33,743 nucleotides of DNA, from assembly GCA_018780435.1 (NCBI GenBank), contig JADMJS010000055.1, positions 1 to 33,743 of the forward strand, in the 5' to 3' direction. Positions within the stretch are counted from its first letter, which is position 1. Every line of letters starts with the position of its first letter. Shown here piece after piece: positions 10,201-18,598 of the stretch. The position numbers and the translations under genes are program-made. Under the pieces are notes generated by a model. That model searched no databases. It was not told where the DNA came from and saw only the letters and a list, made by a program, of their open reading frames with translations. The DNA is from Myxococcales bacterium (lineage in GTDB: Bacteria; Myxococcota_A; UBA9042; GCA-2863065).

Positions 10201-10437
10201 GCCGTTGATGGCGCCATCGGGGTTGCCGGTCTTGCCGGAGACGTCGGCTCTCCCGCGTTCGGCCGTGGTCGGGATCGTCGTGCCCGCCGCGAAGCCGAGC
10301 ACGCGGGTGACGTCGCCACCGGACAAGCAGCGGTCGAGCGCGCCGATCGGTGCGAGGTCACCCGGGCGATCGGCGGCGTACGCCCCGCCCGACGCGAGGA
10401 AGAGCCCGACGAGGGCGGTTCGAAGCGACCGGGTCAT
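7228..10437 (-). CDS. Secreted adaptor-like protein with N-terminal dockerin-like and three cohesin-like domains
   Basis: 1069 residues. The signal peptide is 1-22 (GGAYA/ADRPGD). The dockerin-like region is about 24-92 (RPGDLAPIGALDRCLSGGD and ADVSGKTGNPDGAINGFD). A MopE-type motif (CDGVDNDCNGLIDE) lies at about 120-133 and CTDC repeats (CxDGxxCTxDxC) run from about 140 to 425. Cohesin-like domain A is at about 441-567 (LEARLIVSLGDV ... ITGYQLVVNFPSAKYD ... RLRLELC) and B at about 742-868. A and B are clearly a duplicated pair, 301 residues apart. The more divergent domain C closes the protein (about 944-1069). Each is preceded or followed by a CGxDxCGGxCGxC knot. A protein that carries both module types is what an adaptor scaffoldin looks like in cellulosomes. 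The start ATG overlaps the previous stop by 4 bp. The cohesin calls rest on strand pattern and the YD/FP motif, not on a profile search; other Ig-like sandwiches remain possible. Confidence 0.82.
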   Translation of the reverse strand: MTRSLRTALVGLFLASGGAYAADRPGDLAPIGALDRCLSGGDVTRVLGFAAGTTIPTTAERGRADVSGKTGNPDGAINGFDILRIVDGALGRYDKIPTPPCLAGCIEPAGFPYQQTESKCDGVDNDCNGLIDEVAGCDTCPGHCDDGLECTANACDFTSKTCSNPILTSFCVIAGACVPAGEPHPADPCRLCDPAVSPTAWSPAEEGIPCADDNLVCTSDTCTAGVCLHSPNAALCADGVFCTDDVCNAVLGCQNPPKTCSDGVACTFDTCFPSGCVNIIAHSACNDGTACTIDTCTASGCVNAPKPACDDGLTCTVDDCNPATGDCRYTPVANQCVIDGACVPGGTSHPTNPCLRCSPEVSTTTWTALDDGTACTDDQNTCTHDVCGAGLCLHTSHTLACDDGLACTTGDQCAAGTCAGAPVVCAADQSCLASTGTCVPNLEARLIVSLGDVTALGGQAITGYQLVVNFPSAKYDRATPVFTRLAPFGSATVTPNTAQVGRTILAGALALPGITAGAGAEVVRLNLKPKVASNTLSLGDFTVISTTLSRADSQTFAHTFRLRLELCQNGVCTCLPWCGSAVCGDDTCGGSCGSCSGAFQCNGGQCQCQPGSCDDGLACTTDTCGADGLCRFDPVAGTCAIGGACVAAGTANPLNPCQRCESGGKAWSALSNGSPCPADGNNCTADVCTSGTCTHTNSTGSCDDGSACTTSDACAGGTCQGTASTCPSGQTCNPTTGLCAANLEARLYFSAGDVSALAGQKATGLQAVATFPTAKYDRITPASTRLGPLTTASMTLNTAIAGRTAFACVTALPGFTPQAGDDLVRLNLAAKPGATSLSLADFAVAGQVMTRADGMTLTHDFRKRLELCTAAGCDCVAQCAGRECGSDTCGSTCGECASNELCEAGTCLCQPACDGQVCGPDGCGGTCGTCTGAESCSAGLCSATSETVWLFVTLSGGGASLIAAQLAISFPTSKLTWTSPATRLAPIATWTVSANVDPDAPNRLLVAGFGPDQPFPSGREVLALRFTRLPGQPPPVAADFATSGLRLIDTNYAVPSPLTSALRLSVEAP

Positions 10438-13400
10438 TGAAGCCTCATGCGCACGAGGAAGCGCGCGTCGAGCGGCGTGCTTGGGAGCTGCTGGAGGAAG
10501 TCTTGGTCGAGGTCGCGACTGAAGTCCGGCAGCGTCGGCGCTCGCGGGATCCCGGATTTGAGCTTGAAGCGTACCGAGAACACGTCCACGGCGGCGGTGC
10601 CTGGGACCGAGACGACCTTCGAGGGGGAGGTCGTGTAGTAGAGGAAGCCGTACTGGCCGGGCACGTTCAGTACGGGGGCGGCCGTCCAGCCGGTGGTCGG
10701 GATGGCCGGGCCGCGGACGAAGCTGGTGGACGTCGGTGCGTCGACCAGGGTCGCCGGATAGAGCCCGCCGTCCATCTGGAGCGCGTCCACACTGCTCATG
10801 GCCTCACACGCCCGAGTCCGCGGCGGGATCGAGTAGGTGAGGACCGCGTTCACGAAGGTGCCGCACGCGCCGTCTTGGCAGAGCTGACCGCCCGAACAAC
10901 CCGAGCCGCAGGTGCCGCCGCAGCCGTCGTCGCCGCAGACCTTGCCGGCGCACATCGGCACGCAAGTGCACAGCTCGCCCTCGCAGGTCTCAAGCCGAAC
11001 ATGGTCGAGCAGGGTGCTGTTCCAACAGCCTTCGCCGATGCCGACGAGCTTCGACACGATGGTCAGTTCGGCGTGCGTGAGGGGCTGGGCGGGATCGATG
11101 AGCGGCACTTGCAGCCGAAGCGACGGGGCGGGGCCATCGAAGGCCACTCCGGCTGGCCAGACGGCTTGCGCGGTGACTTCCCAGCGCGTCGCGTCGTACG
11201 AGGCGATGCTGGGGAGCGGCGGTGGTTGGAAGTCCGGCTTCAGCGGTAGCACCCCGATCTCCGCGTTGCCCGCCACTTTCGCTTTTGGGACCAGGAACTT
11301 GACATCGATGGACGCGACCAGCGGCAGGTCGCCGACCGCGAAGATGAGGTCGCTGGAGGTGATGGTCTCGACGCACTCTCCAAACTCGTTACAGGTCGTG
11401 CCCTCCGGACAGAGCGGGCTCCCGCCACAGACGCCGGCGAAGCAGGCGTCGCCCGTCGTGCAGACGTCAGCGTCGTCGCAGGTGGCGCCGTCGAGCGGTG
11501 AGGCCGCGCTCTGCGATATGGCCGATCGGCAACCGACGCAGTCGGTCCCCACGAGCGGGCCGCCGTCGGCGTAACACTCGCCGCCGATGAAGCAGGTTCC
11601 GGCGCTCTCCGGGTGCAAACACCCGAGCGCCGTGCAGAGGTCGTCCGTACACGCGATCCCGTCGCTACACGCGGCGTCGTCCGCCGTCGCGACGCAGGTG
11701 CCGCTCTGACAGGTGTCCACCGTACAGGCGACCGCGTCACCGGTGCAGGGGACACCGTTCGGGCGGGGCGAGTAGCTGGTGGTCGCGAGCAACGGCTGAC
11801 AGGCGGCGCAGGGGTTGTTCGGCGCTTCGGCGCCCGCCGCGACGCACTGGCCGGCGATGAGGCAGGAGCCCGCCGAGACGGGGGCCTCGCACTCTCCGGT
11901 CGCCGCGTTGCAGGCGTCCGCGGTGCAGGGCAGACCGTCGTTGCAGGGCTTCCGGAGCCCGAAGGAACAGCCGGCGGACGTGCAGGTGTCGCCCGTGGTA
12001 CACGCATCATTGTCGTTACAGGTCGAGGAGTTGGGCGTGTTCACGCAGCCGGTCGCGCCGCACGTGTCGATCGTGCACGCGACGCCGTCGCCACACGCCG
12101 CGTCACTTGGGGAGGCGGTGCAGGTCCCCGCTTGGCACGTGTCGACGGTGCAGGCTACCGCGTCCGCGGTGCAGGCAGTGCCGTTCGGGAGCGCCGTCCA
12201 GGCCGTCGTGCTGGTGGCGGGCGCGCAGCTCCGGCACGGGTTCTGCGGGTCGACGCTGCCGGCGCTGACGCACGCACCGGCGATGACGCAAGAGCCCGAT
12301 TTTGTCACGGCGTCACAGGCCCCGGACGTGGCGTTGCAGCTATCGGTTGTGCACGCGAGGCCGTCGTCGCAGGCCTTGCGGGGCCCGAAGCTGCAGCCGG
12401 CTGCCGTGCAGGTGTCGCCGGTCGTGCAGGCGTCATTGTCGTTACAGGCCGACGGGTTGGGTGTGTTCGTGCACCCGTTCGGCGTGCAGGCGTCGACGGT
12501 GCACGCGACGGAGTCGTCACAGCTCGCGTCGTTCGGAGACGCGGTGCAGACGCCGGCCTGGCAGGTGTCGACCGTGCACGCGAGGCCGTCGGCGGTGCAT
12601 GCCGTCCCGGTCGGGCGGGACGTGAAGGTGCTCGTGCCGAGGGGCGGCTGGCAGGCTCGACAGGCGCTCTCCGGGTCGGCGGTGCCGCTCGCCACGCAAA
12701 CGCCGCCGATGACGCAGACGCCGGGCTGGAGCGCGTTCGTGCAGCTCCCCGTCACGGCGTTGCAGCTATCGGCGGTGCACGCGAGGCCGTCGTCACAGGG
12801 CTTTCGGGGCCCGAAGGTACAGCCCGATGGGGTGCACGTGTCGCCCGTGGTGCAGGCGTCATTGTCGTTACACGCCGTGGGGTTGGGTGTGTTCGTGCAG
12901 CCGGCTCCGGAGCACGCGTCGATGGTGCAAGCGACGCCGTCACTACAGGCCGCGTCGTTCGGGGTGGCCTTACAGGTGCCTGCGTCACAGGCGTCGACCG
13001 TACAAGCGAGCCCGTCGGCCGTGCAGGTGCTGCCGTTCGGTCGTGCCGAGTAGACCGAGGTGCTGAGGGCCGGCTGGCACGTGCGGCAGGCGCTCGTGGG
13101 ATCGGCCGTGCCCGCTGAGACGCAGGCGCCGCCGATGAGACACTGGTTCGGCAGGAGCGTGGCCTCGCAGCTTCCCGTGCTGGCGTTGCAGGCGTCGGTA
13201 GTGCAGGACAGCCCGTCGTCGCAGGGCTTTCGCGGCCCGAAGGTACAGCCCGCGGCGGTGCAGGTGTCGCCGGTGGTGCAGGCGTCATTGTCGTTACAGG
13301 CCGTGGGGTTAGGCGTGTTCGTGCAGCCCGACGCGGCGCAGGCGTCGGTGGTACAGGCCACGCCGTCGGTGCAGGCGGCGTCCTTGGGCGTCGCGACGCA

Positions 13401-16400
13401 CGCGCCGGCCTGGCAGGTGTCGACGGTGCAGGCGATGGCGTCTGCGGTGCAGGTGGTCCCGTTCGGGCGCGGCGACCACGCGCTCGTGCTGAACGCGGGG
13501 AGGCAGGCTCGGCACGGGCTGGCCGGATCGGATGTGCCTTCCGCGATGCAGGCGCCGTTGATGACGCAGCTCCCCGTCGAGATGGGCGCGGCACAGTTGC
13601 CCGTCGCGGCGTTACACGCGTCGGTCGTACACGGGAGACCGTCGTCGCAGACCTTGCGTGGCGCGATCACGCAGCCTTGCGCCGCGCAGGCGTCACCCAC
13701 CGTGCAGGCGTCGCCATCGTCGCAGGCGGCGTCGTTCGGCGTGTGGAGGCACGCGCCGGCTTGGCACGTGTCCACCGTGCATGCGACGCCGTCGGTCGTA
13801 CACGGCGCGCCGTTCGGACGGGTGGACCAAGCGGTCGTGCTCGTGGCCGGCAGGCACGCGCGGCACGGGTCCGTCGGGTGGCTCGCGCCCGCCGCGACGC
13901 ACACGCCGTCGATGAGGCACGTCTCGCTGGCGAGGGTGTTCTCGCAGCCCGAGGCGGTGCAGCGGTCGGCGGTGCAGAGATCGTCGTCGACACACGCGAC
14001 GTCATTCGGCTTCGAGGCGCACGCGCCGCCTTCGCAGAGCTCGGCGGTGCACGCGACGGCGTCGGCCGTACACGCGGTGCCGTTCGGGCGGGGTGACCAA
14101 ACGCTCGTGCTGACGGCGGGTTGGCAGGACTGGCACTCGCTCCCCGGTGAGAGAGCGCCAGCCGTGATGCAGCTCCCGCCGATGAGGCACGCGTTTGCCT
14201 GAAGCGTCGCGGTGCACTGGCCCGTGGTGGCGCTACAGAGGTCGGTCGTGCAGGCGAGGCCGTCGTCGCAAGCCTTTCGCGGGCCGAAGGTGCAGCCGGT
14301 GGGGGTGCAGGCGTCGCTGGTGCAGGCGTCCGAGTCGGAGCAGGCGGCGTCCACCGGGGTGAAGGTGCAGCCGGCCCCTGTGCAGGTGTTGATGGTGCAG
14401 GCGACGCCGTCGTCGCAGGCGGCGTTGTTCGGCGTCGCTACGCAGGTGCCGGCCTGACAGGCGTCGGTCGTACAGGCGACGGCGTCGGCCGTGCAGGCGG
14501 TCCCGTTCGTCAGCGCGGTCCAGGCGCTCGTGCTGAGGGCCGGTTGGCAGGCGCGGCAGGCGCTCGTGGGATCGGGGCTGTTCGAAGCGACGCACGTGCC
14601 GCCGATCAGGCACGCGCCCGGGGCCAGGCTGGCTTCACAGGCGCCGGTAGTCGCGTTGCAACTGTCGGTGGTGCAAGGGATTTGGTCGTCGCAGGCGCGG
14701 CGTGGGCCAACAGTACAGCCGGCGAGCGTACAGGCGTCGGTCGTGCACGCGTCGCCGTCGGAGCACGCGGCGTCCACGGGCGTGTGGGTGCAGCCGGTGG
14801 GGGTGCAAGCGTCGGTGGTGCAGGCGACGTCGTCGCTACACGCGGCGGCGTTGGGCGTCGCCACGCACGCCCCGCCGCTGCAGGTGTCGACCGTACAGGC
14901 GACGTCATCGGCGCTGCAGGAGGTGCCGTCCGGGCGGGCCGAGAAGGCGCTCGTGGAGAGCGCGGGCAGGCAGGCGCGGCAGGTGGTCGTCGGGTCGTCC
15001 TCGCCTTCGTCGACGCAGGCCCCGGCGATGACGCAGGCGCCCGGTGTGAGGGCGGCTTCGCACTGGCCTGTGAGCGGGTTGCAGGCGTCGGTCGTGCACG
15101 GGAGGCCGTCGTCGCAGGGCTTCCTTGGCGCGAGCACGCAGCCACCGGCGGTGCAGGTGTCGCTGGCGGTGCAGGCGTCGCCGTCGTCACACGCGGTGTC
15201 GACCGGCGTGTGGACGCACGCGCCGGCCTCGCACGTGTCCGTGGTGCATGGGATGTCGTCGCTCGTGCAGGCGCTGCCGTTCGGGCGCACGGACCACGCG
15301 GTGGTCGAGACGGCTGGGAGGCAGGCGCGGCACGGGTCGCCGTCCTGAAGGGCTCCCTCTGCGACGCAGATCCCGTCGATGAGGCAGGTCGCGGCGGCGA
15401 GCGTGTTCGTGCAGCCGGCGGCGGTGCACCGATCGGTCGTGCAGAGGTCGTCGTCGGCGCAGGCGGCGTCGTCGGGTGTCGCGGCGCAGGTGCCGGCGGC
15501 GCAGCGATCGAGCGTGCAAGCCACGGAGTCGAATTCGCAGGCCTGACCGTCTGGCACGGCCGAGTAGGCGTCCGTCGCAACGGCGGGCTGGCAGGTGCGG
15601 CAGGGGTTGTCCGGGTCGGGGGTGCCCGCCGCGACGCATGCGCCCTCGATCAGGCAGTAGTCGGCCGCGAGCGTCGCCACGCACTCGCCGGTCGCGCCGT
15701 CGCAGGTGTCGGACGTACAGGCGAGGGCGTCGTCGCACGCTTTGCGCGGCCCATAGGTACAGCCGCCTGCGGTGCAGTCGTCGGTGGTGCAGGCGTCGCT
15801 GTCCGTGCAGGCGCTGAGGTCGGGGGTGTTCTCGCAGCCGGCCTCGGTGCACTGGTCGGTGGTGCAGGCGATGCCGTCGGCGCAGAGCGCCGGGTCCGGG
15901 ATCGCCATACAGACCGACGACTTACAGACGTCCGCCGTGCAGGCGACGTCGTCCGCGGCACAGGGGGTGTCGTCCGGGCGGGCGGACCACGCGCTGGTCG
16001 AGAGGGCGGGGAGGCAGGCCTGGCAGGCGTTGTCTGGGGACGCCGTGCCCGAGGCGACGCAGGCGCCGTCGATGACGCAGTGATCCGGCTCGACGGTCGC
16101 GACGCAGGACCCGGTGGCAGGGTCGCACGCGTCCGTGGTGCATGGGAGGCCGTCGTCGCAGTCCTTCGGGGTCGAGGAGACGCAGCCGGCTTCGCCGCAG
16201 GTGTCGGTGGTGCAGGCGTCGCCGTCGTCGCAAGCGAGGTCGTCGGGCGTGCTGACGCAGAGGCCGTCCGCGCAGGATTCGGTGGTGCACGGGATGCCAT
16301 CGTCGGGGCAGCTCAGGGCGGTGCCGCGGCAACCCTCGTCCGTACACTGGTCGTCCATCGTGCAGGCGTCGCCGTCGTCACAGGCGTCACCCGGCGCGCA

Positions 16401-16958
16401 GTCGGGCAGCTTCACGCAGCCGAAAGGAGCGGTCGTTTGGCACTCTTCGGTGGCCGGGTCGCACAGAGGGCAGCAGGTCTCTTCGGTGACACCGGCGCAG
16501 GTCGCTAGCGCTACGGTGCAGGCCGTCTTGCAATCGACGCAGTCGTCTCCTGCCGCGTCGGCGCACGGGGTGGCGCAGTCGGCCCAGCAGGTCGCGAAGG
16601 CCTCGGTACATGAGGCGCAGTCGCTTGGGAGCGTGACGCAGCCCGAGGTGCACTTCGGGTCGAACGTGCAGTCGGACGCGCAGGTGGTCCAGTCCGGGAG
16701 CGCGGTGGGGATACTTCGGCAGAGGTCCGCGACGTGGTCCGGGCAGCGGTTCTCCTGCACGTCGGGCGAGGGAGTCGTGTCGGGCTGGGTGTCCGCTGAG
16801 GTGTCGGGGGTGGTCGTGCCCCCGGTGTCGGTGGCGACGTCGATGGGAGAGGTAGGGACGTCGAGGCCCGTCGCGCCCCCGGTGCTCTCATCGCCACCGC
16901 AGCCGAGCGCGAAGACCAGCGCCAAGGCGGCGCCGCCATTGCAGATCGTTCGCATCAT
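10434..16958 (-). CDS. Giant CTDC-repeat lipoprotein with two C-terminal cohesin-like domains
   Basis: 2174 residues. The start is the ATG at 16958, which overlaps the upstream TGA by 4 bp. The same frame stays open to 17546, but that extension reads Arg/Pro-rich nonsense antisense to nothing and inside the preceding gene. The true N-terminus is a lipoprotein signal (MMRTICNGG...VFALGC, Cys20) followed by a Gly/Thr/Asp-rich tether to about residue 72. A distinct cysteine cluster follows, then about 49 CTDC units arranged in higher-order blocks (about 190-1835; see the repeat entry). Two cohesin-like domains close the chain (about 1868-1990 and 2033-2174), separated by a CGDDGCGGTCGSGC knot. 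The repeats resemble the Dictyostelium extracellular-matrix repeat family (PF00526). A long disulfide-stiffened stalk holding binding domains away from the outer membrane is the natural inference. Confidence 0.86.
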   Translation of the reverse strand: MMRTICNGGAALALVFALGCGGDESTGGATGLDVPTSPIDVATDTGGTTTPDTSADTQPDTTPSPDVQENRCPDHVADLCRSIPTALPDWTTCASDCTFDPKCTSGCVTLPSDCASCTEAFATCWADCATPCADAAGDDCVDCKTACTVALATCAGVTEETCCPLCDPATEECQTTAPFGCVKLPDCAPGDACDDGDACTMDDQCTDEGCRGTALSCPDDGIPCTTESCADGLCVSTPDDLACDDGDACTTDTCGEAGCVSSTPKDCDDGLPCTTDACDPATGSCVATVEPDHCVIDGACVASGTASPDNACQACLPALSTSAWSARPDDTPCAADDVACTADVCKSSVCMAIPDPALCADGIACTTDQCTEAGCENTPDLSACTDSDACTTDDCTAGGCTYGPRKACDDALACTSDTCDGATGECVATLAADYCLIEGACVAAGTPDPDNPCRTCQPAVATDAYSAVPDGQACEFDSVACTLDRCAAGTCAATPDDAACADDDLCTTDRCTAAGCTNTLAAATCLIDGICVAEGALQDGDPCRACLPAVSTTAWSVRPNGSACTSDDIPCTTDTCEAGACVHTPVDTACDDGDACTASDTCTAGGCVLAPRKPCDDGLPCTTDACNPLTGQCEAALTPGACVIAGACVDEGEDDPTTTCRACLPALSTSAFSARPDGTSCSADDVACTVDTCSGGACVATPNAAACSDDVACTTDACTPTGCTHTPVDAACSDGDACTTDACTLAGCTVGPRRACDDQIPCTTDSCNATTGACEASLAPGACLIGGTCVASNSPDPTSACRACQPALSTSAWTALTNGTACTADAVACTTDACQAGTCVATPNNAACDDGVACTINTCTGAGCTFTPVDAACSDSDACTSDACTPTGCTFGPRKACDDGLACTTDLCSATTGQCTATLQANACLIGGSCITAGALSPGSECQSCQPAVSTSVWSPRPNGTACTADAVACTAELCEGGACASKPNDVACVDDDLCTADRCTASGCENTLASETCLIDGVCVAAGASHPTDPCRACLPATSTTAWSTRPNGAPCTTDGVACTVDTCQAGACLHTPNDAACDDGDACTVGDACAAQGCVIAPRKVCDDGLPCTTDACNAATGNCAAPISTGSCVINGACIAEGTSDPASPCRACLPAFSTSAWSPRPNGTTCTADAIACTVDTCQAGACVATPKDAACTDGVACTTDACAASGCTNTPNPTACNDNDACTTGDTCTAAGCTFGPRKPCDDGLSCTTDACNASTGSCEATLLPNQCLIGGACVSAGTADPTSACRTCQPALSTSVYSARPNGSTCTADGLACTVDACDAGTCKATPNDAACSDGVACTIDACSGAGCTNTPNPTACNDNDACTTGDTCTPSGCTFGPRKPCDDGLACTADSCNAVTGSCTNALQPGVCVIGGVCVASGTADPESACRACQPPLGTSTFTSRPTGTACTADGLACTVDTCQAGVCTASPNDASCDDSVACTVDACTPNGCTNTPNPSACNDNDACTTGDTCTAAGCSFGPRKACDDGLACTTDSCNATSGACDAVTKSGSCVIAGACVSAGSVDPQNPCRSCAPATSTTAWTALPNGTACTADAVACTVDTCQAGTCTASPSDAACGDGVACTIDTCGATGCVNTPNSSTCNDNDACTTGDTCTSAGCSFGLRKPCNDGLPCTADACNAATGECEAPVSAGSCLIAGQCVAAGAEAPNNPCAACQPLLATTSYSPRPNGVPCTGDAVACTVDTCQSGTCVATADDAACSDGIACTDDLCTALGCLHPESAGTCFIGGECYADGGPLVGTDCVGCRSAISQSAASPLDGATCDDADVCTTGDACFAGVCGGSPLCPEGTTCNEFGECVETITSSDLIFAVGDLPLVASIDVKFLVPKAKVAGNAEIGVLPLKPDFQPPPLPSIASYDATRWEVTAQAVWPAGVAFDGPAPSLRLQVPLIDPAQPLTHAELTIVSKLVGIGEGCWNSTLLDHVRLETCEGELCTCVPMCAGKVCGDDGCGGTCGSGCSGGQLCQDGACGTFVNAVLTYSIPPRTRACEAMSSVDALQMDGGLYPATLVDAPTSTSFVRGPAIPTTGWTAAPVLNVPGQYGFLYYTTSPSKVVSVPGTAAVDVFSVRFKLKSGIPRAPTLPDFSRDLDQDFLQQLPSTPLDARFLVRMRLQ
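11432..16388 (-). repeat. Higher-order CTDC repeat tract inside the 2174-residue lipoprotein gene
   Basis: Each block opens with a C-x-I-x-G-x-C-x-x-x-G linker and a 'P..CxxC.P..ST..WS' segment, followed by two, three or four CTDC units. The conserved Ile codon of the linker falls at 16071, 15648, 15378, 15027, 14604, 14181, 13911, 13560, 13134, 12708, 12282, 11856 and 11586. The spacings are 423, 270, 351, 423, 423, 270, 351, 426, 426, 426, 426 and 270 bp, all multiples of three. I count about 49 CTDC units including those before the first and after the last linker. The sequence of block sizes itself repeats, pointing to segmental duplication as well as unit-by-unit amplification. Confidence 0.9.
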
Positions 16959-18598
16959 TCCCAATCCCCGCTGAGGTCCGGGATGGGGTGGCCCAGCCGG
17001 TCGTAGCAGACGAAGGACAGCACCTCGAGGTCTTGGGAGGTGGCGGTCGCGTTGTTCAGGGTGAGGCGGGCTTGGCGCCCGACCATGGCGGTGTCGGCGG
17101 TGCAGATGAAGGCCATCGCGACGCGGTTGCCACGGCGGCGGAAGATGCCGTAGGCGCCGCAGCCCGAGGCGCCGCCGGGCGCGTAGGTGACGTCCGTGAT
17201 GCGGGCGTCGGCGGAGTCTTCGAGCAAGATGTCGCAGGCGCGCGAGTTCGAGGCGTTGATCTTGAGGTAGGCCTCGCCGGCGTGGCCACAGATCCCGGCG
17301 ACACAATCGAGCCCAGGGACACACGCGCCGGTCGTGAGGCACGAGCACCCGGCGTAGCCGACGGAGCAGCTCGCGGAGACGCAGAGGCCCAATTTGCATT
17401 GGATATCCGGCGCGCCGGCGCACCCGCCGCCGGCGGTACACGGGCAGCCGGGGCTGCCGAAGGGACAACCCGCGAGGCTGCAGAGCCCGCCGTTGCAGGA
17501 GAGGCCGGCGCCCTGGAACGACCCGCACTGGGCCGGGCCGCTGCAAGGCGTGCCGAGGGAGCCGGGCGCCTTCACGTCGGGGAGGGCGCAGAGGCCCGCT
17601 TTACATTGGAGAGGGATCCCTTGGACCGGCAGGCAGGACCCGTTGCCGTAGCAGGGGCAGCCGAGCTCGCCTTGCTGGCAGCCCGACGGCTGGCAGACGC
17701 CGCCGACGCAGACGTCCTCGCCGTCGCAGGTCTCGCCCTCGCAGGTGCAGCCGGTCTCGCCTGGGGTGCAGGGCTCACAGGGGGAGCCCTTACACGGCTT
17801 GCAGGTGCCGCCTTGGCACGAGTGGTTCTCGGCGCAGAGCGCGCCCGACACACACGGACAACCCGGCGAGCCTGGCGGGCACTCCGTGCAGAGTCCGCCG
17901 TCGCAGAGGAGCAAGCCGGCGCAGGCGTTCTGGGCGCCGCACGCGCAGCCTTCGGCGCCGGGCAGGGCCGGGTCGGTCGTGCAGCGGCCCGAGACGCAGT
18001 GGCCGCAGTCCGAACACGCGCCGGCGTTACAGCTACAGCCGAGGGCGCCGGGGGTGCAGGCGATGCACGCGCCGGCGTCGCAGCGCAGGCCGGCGCCGCA
18101 CTGCGCGTCGGTCGTGCACCCGCAGCCGGCGCCGGTCGGGCAGGGTTGACAGAGGGAGGGCGTGCCGACGCACGAGAGCAGGGCGCCGCAGCCGCCGGCC
18201 GGCAGGCACTTGCAGCCGGCTGTGCCCGGGGTGCAGCAGCCTTCGTCAAACGCGCCGTCGCAGTCGTTGTCGATGTCGTCGCAGGTGGTCTCGGTGGATT
18301 GCCAGGGGTAGCCGGACCCGTCGGCGCACCCGGCGAGGCAGGGCGGTGTCGGGAGATCGGTGTTCAGCACGGCCGCGTCGAGGAGGCGAACCACGTCGAG
18401 GACGCTGACCTGCCCGTCGCCCGAGACGTCGGCCGTCGCGAGCTGGGCGGCCGTCGCGGCGTATTTCTGGACCACGATGCTGAGCGCGAGCGAGGCGTCG
18501 GCGGCGCTGAGGCAGCCGTCTTCGCTACCGGGTGGCGCGAGGTCGCCGGGGCGGGCCGCGCTGCCCAAGGTCGCGAGGACGAAGACCACGGGGATCAC
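16955..18598 (-). CDS. Secreted cysteine-rich protein with the best-formed dockerin-like domain
   Basis: 547 residues, starting at GTG 18598, which overlaps the upstream TGA by 4 bp (GTGA). A short signal peptide (about 1-15, ending LGSAA/RPGD) is followed at once by a dockerin-like pair. The first half is PGDLAPPGSEDGCLSAAD. The second is ADVSGDGQVSVLDVVRLL, which has the canonical 12-residue calcium loop with Asp at positions 1, 5 and 12 and Gly at 6. Then come a MopE-type motif (CDDIDNDCDGAFDE, about 106-119), cysteine-rich GxxGCxC repeats (about 121-440) and a C-terminal beta-rich domain (about 440-547) that I cannot name. There is no lipobox, so it should be secreted and held by partners. 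It lies between two cohesin-bearing lipoprotein genes, which makes them candidate binding partners. The dockerin label is from sequence pattern only. Confidence 0.82.
   Translation of the reverse strand: MIPVVFVLATLGSAARPGDLAPPGSEDGCLSAADASLALSIVVQKYAATAAQLATADVSGDGQVSVLDVVRLLDAAVLNTDLPTPPCLAGCADGSGYPWQSTETTCDDIDNDCDGAFDEGCCTPGTAGCKCLPAGGCGALLSCVGTPSLCQPCPTGAGCGCTTDAQCGAGLRCDAGACIACTPGALGCSCNAGACSDCGHCVSGRCTTDPALPGAEGCACGAQNACAGLLLCDGGLCTECPPGSPGCPCVSGALCAENHSCQGGTCKPCKGSPCEPCTPGETGCTCEGETCDGEDVCVGGVCQPSGCQQGELGCPCYGNGSCLPVQGIPLQCKAGLCALPDVKAPGSLGTPCSGPAQCGSFQGAGLSCNGGLCSLAGCPFGSPGCPCTAGGGCAGAPDIQCKLGLCVSASCSVGYAGCSCLTTGACVPGLDCVAGICGHAGEAYLKINASNSRACDILLEDSADARITDVTYAPGGASGCGAYGIFRRRGNRVAMAFICTADTAMVGRQARLTLNNATATSQDLEVLSFVCYDRLGHPIPDLSGDWE

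Noticed and set aside
11432..16388. CRISPR-like periodic repeats
   Set aside because: The spacing is 270-426 bp, always a multiple of three, and the repeats translate into conserved cysteine motifs. They are protein repeats, not a CRISPR array.
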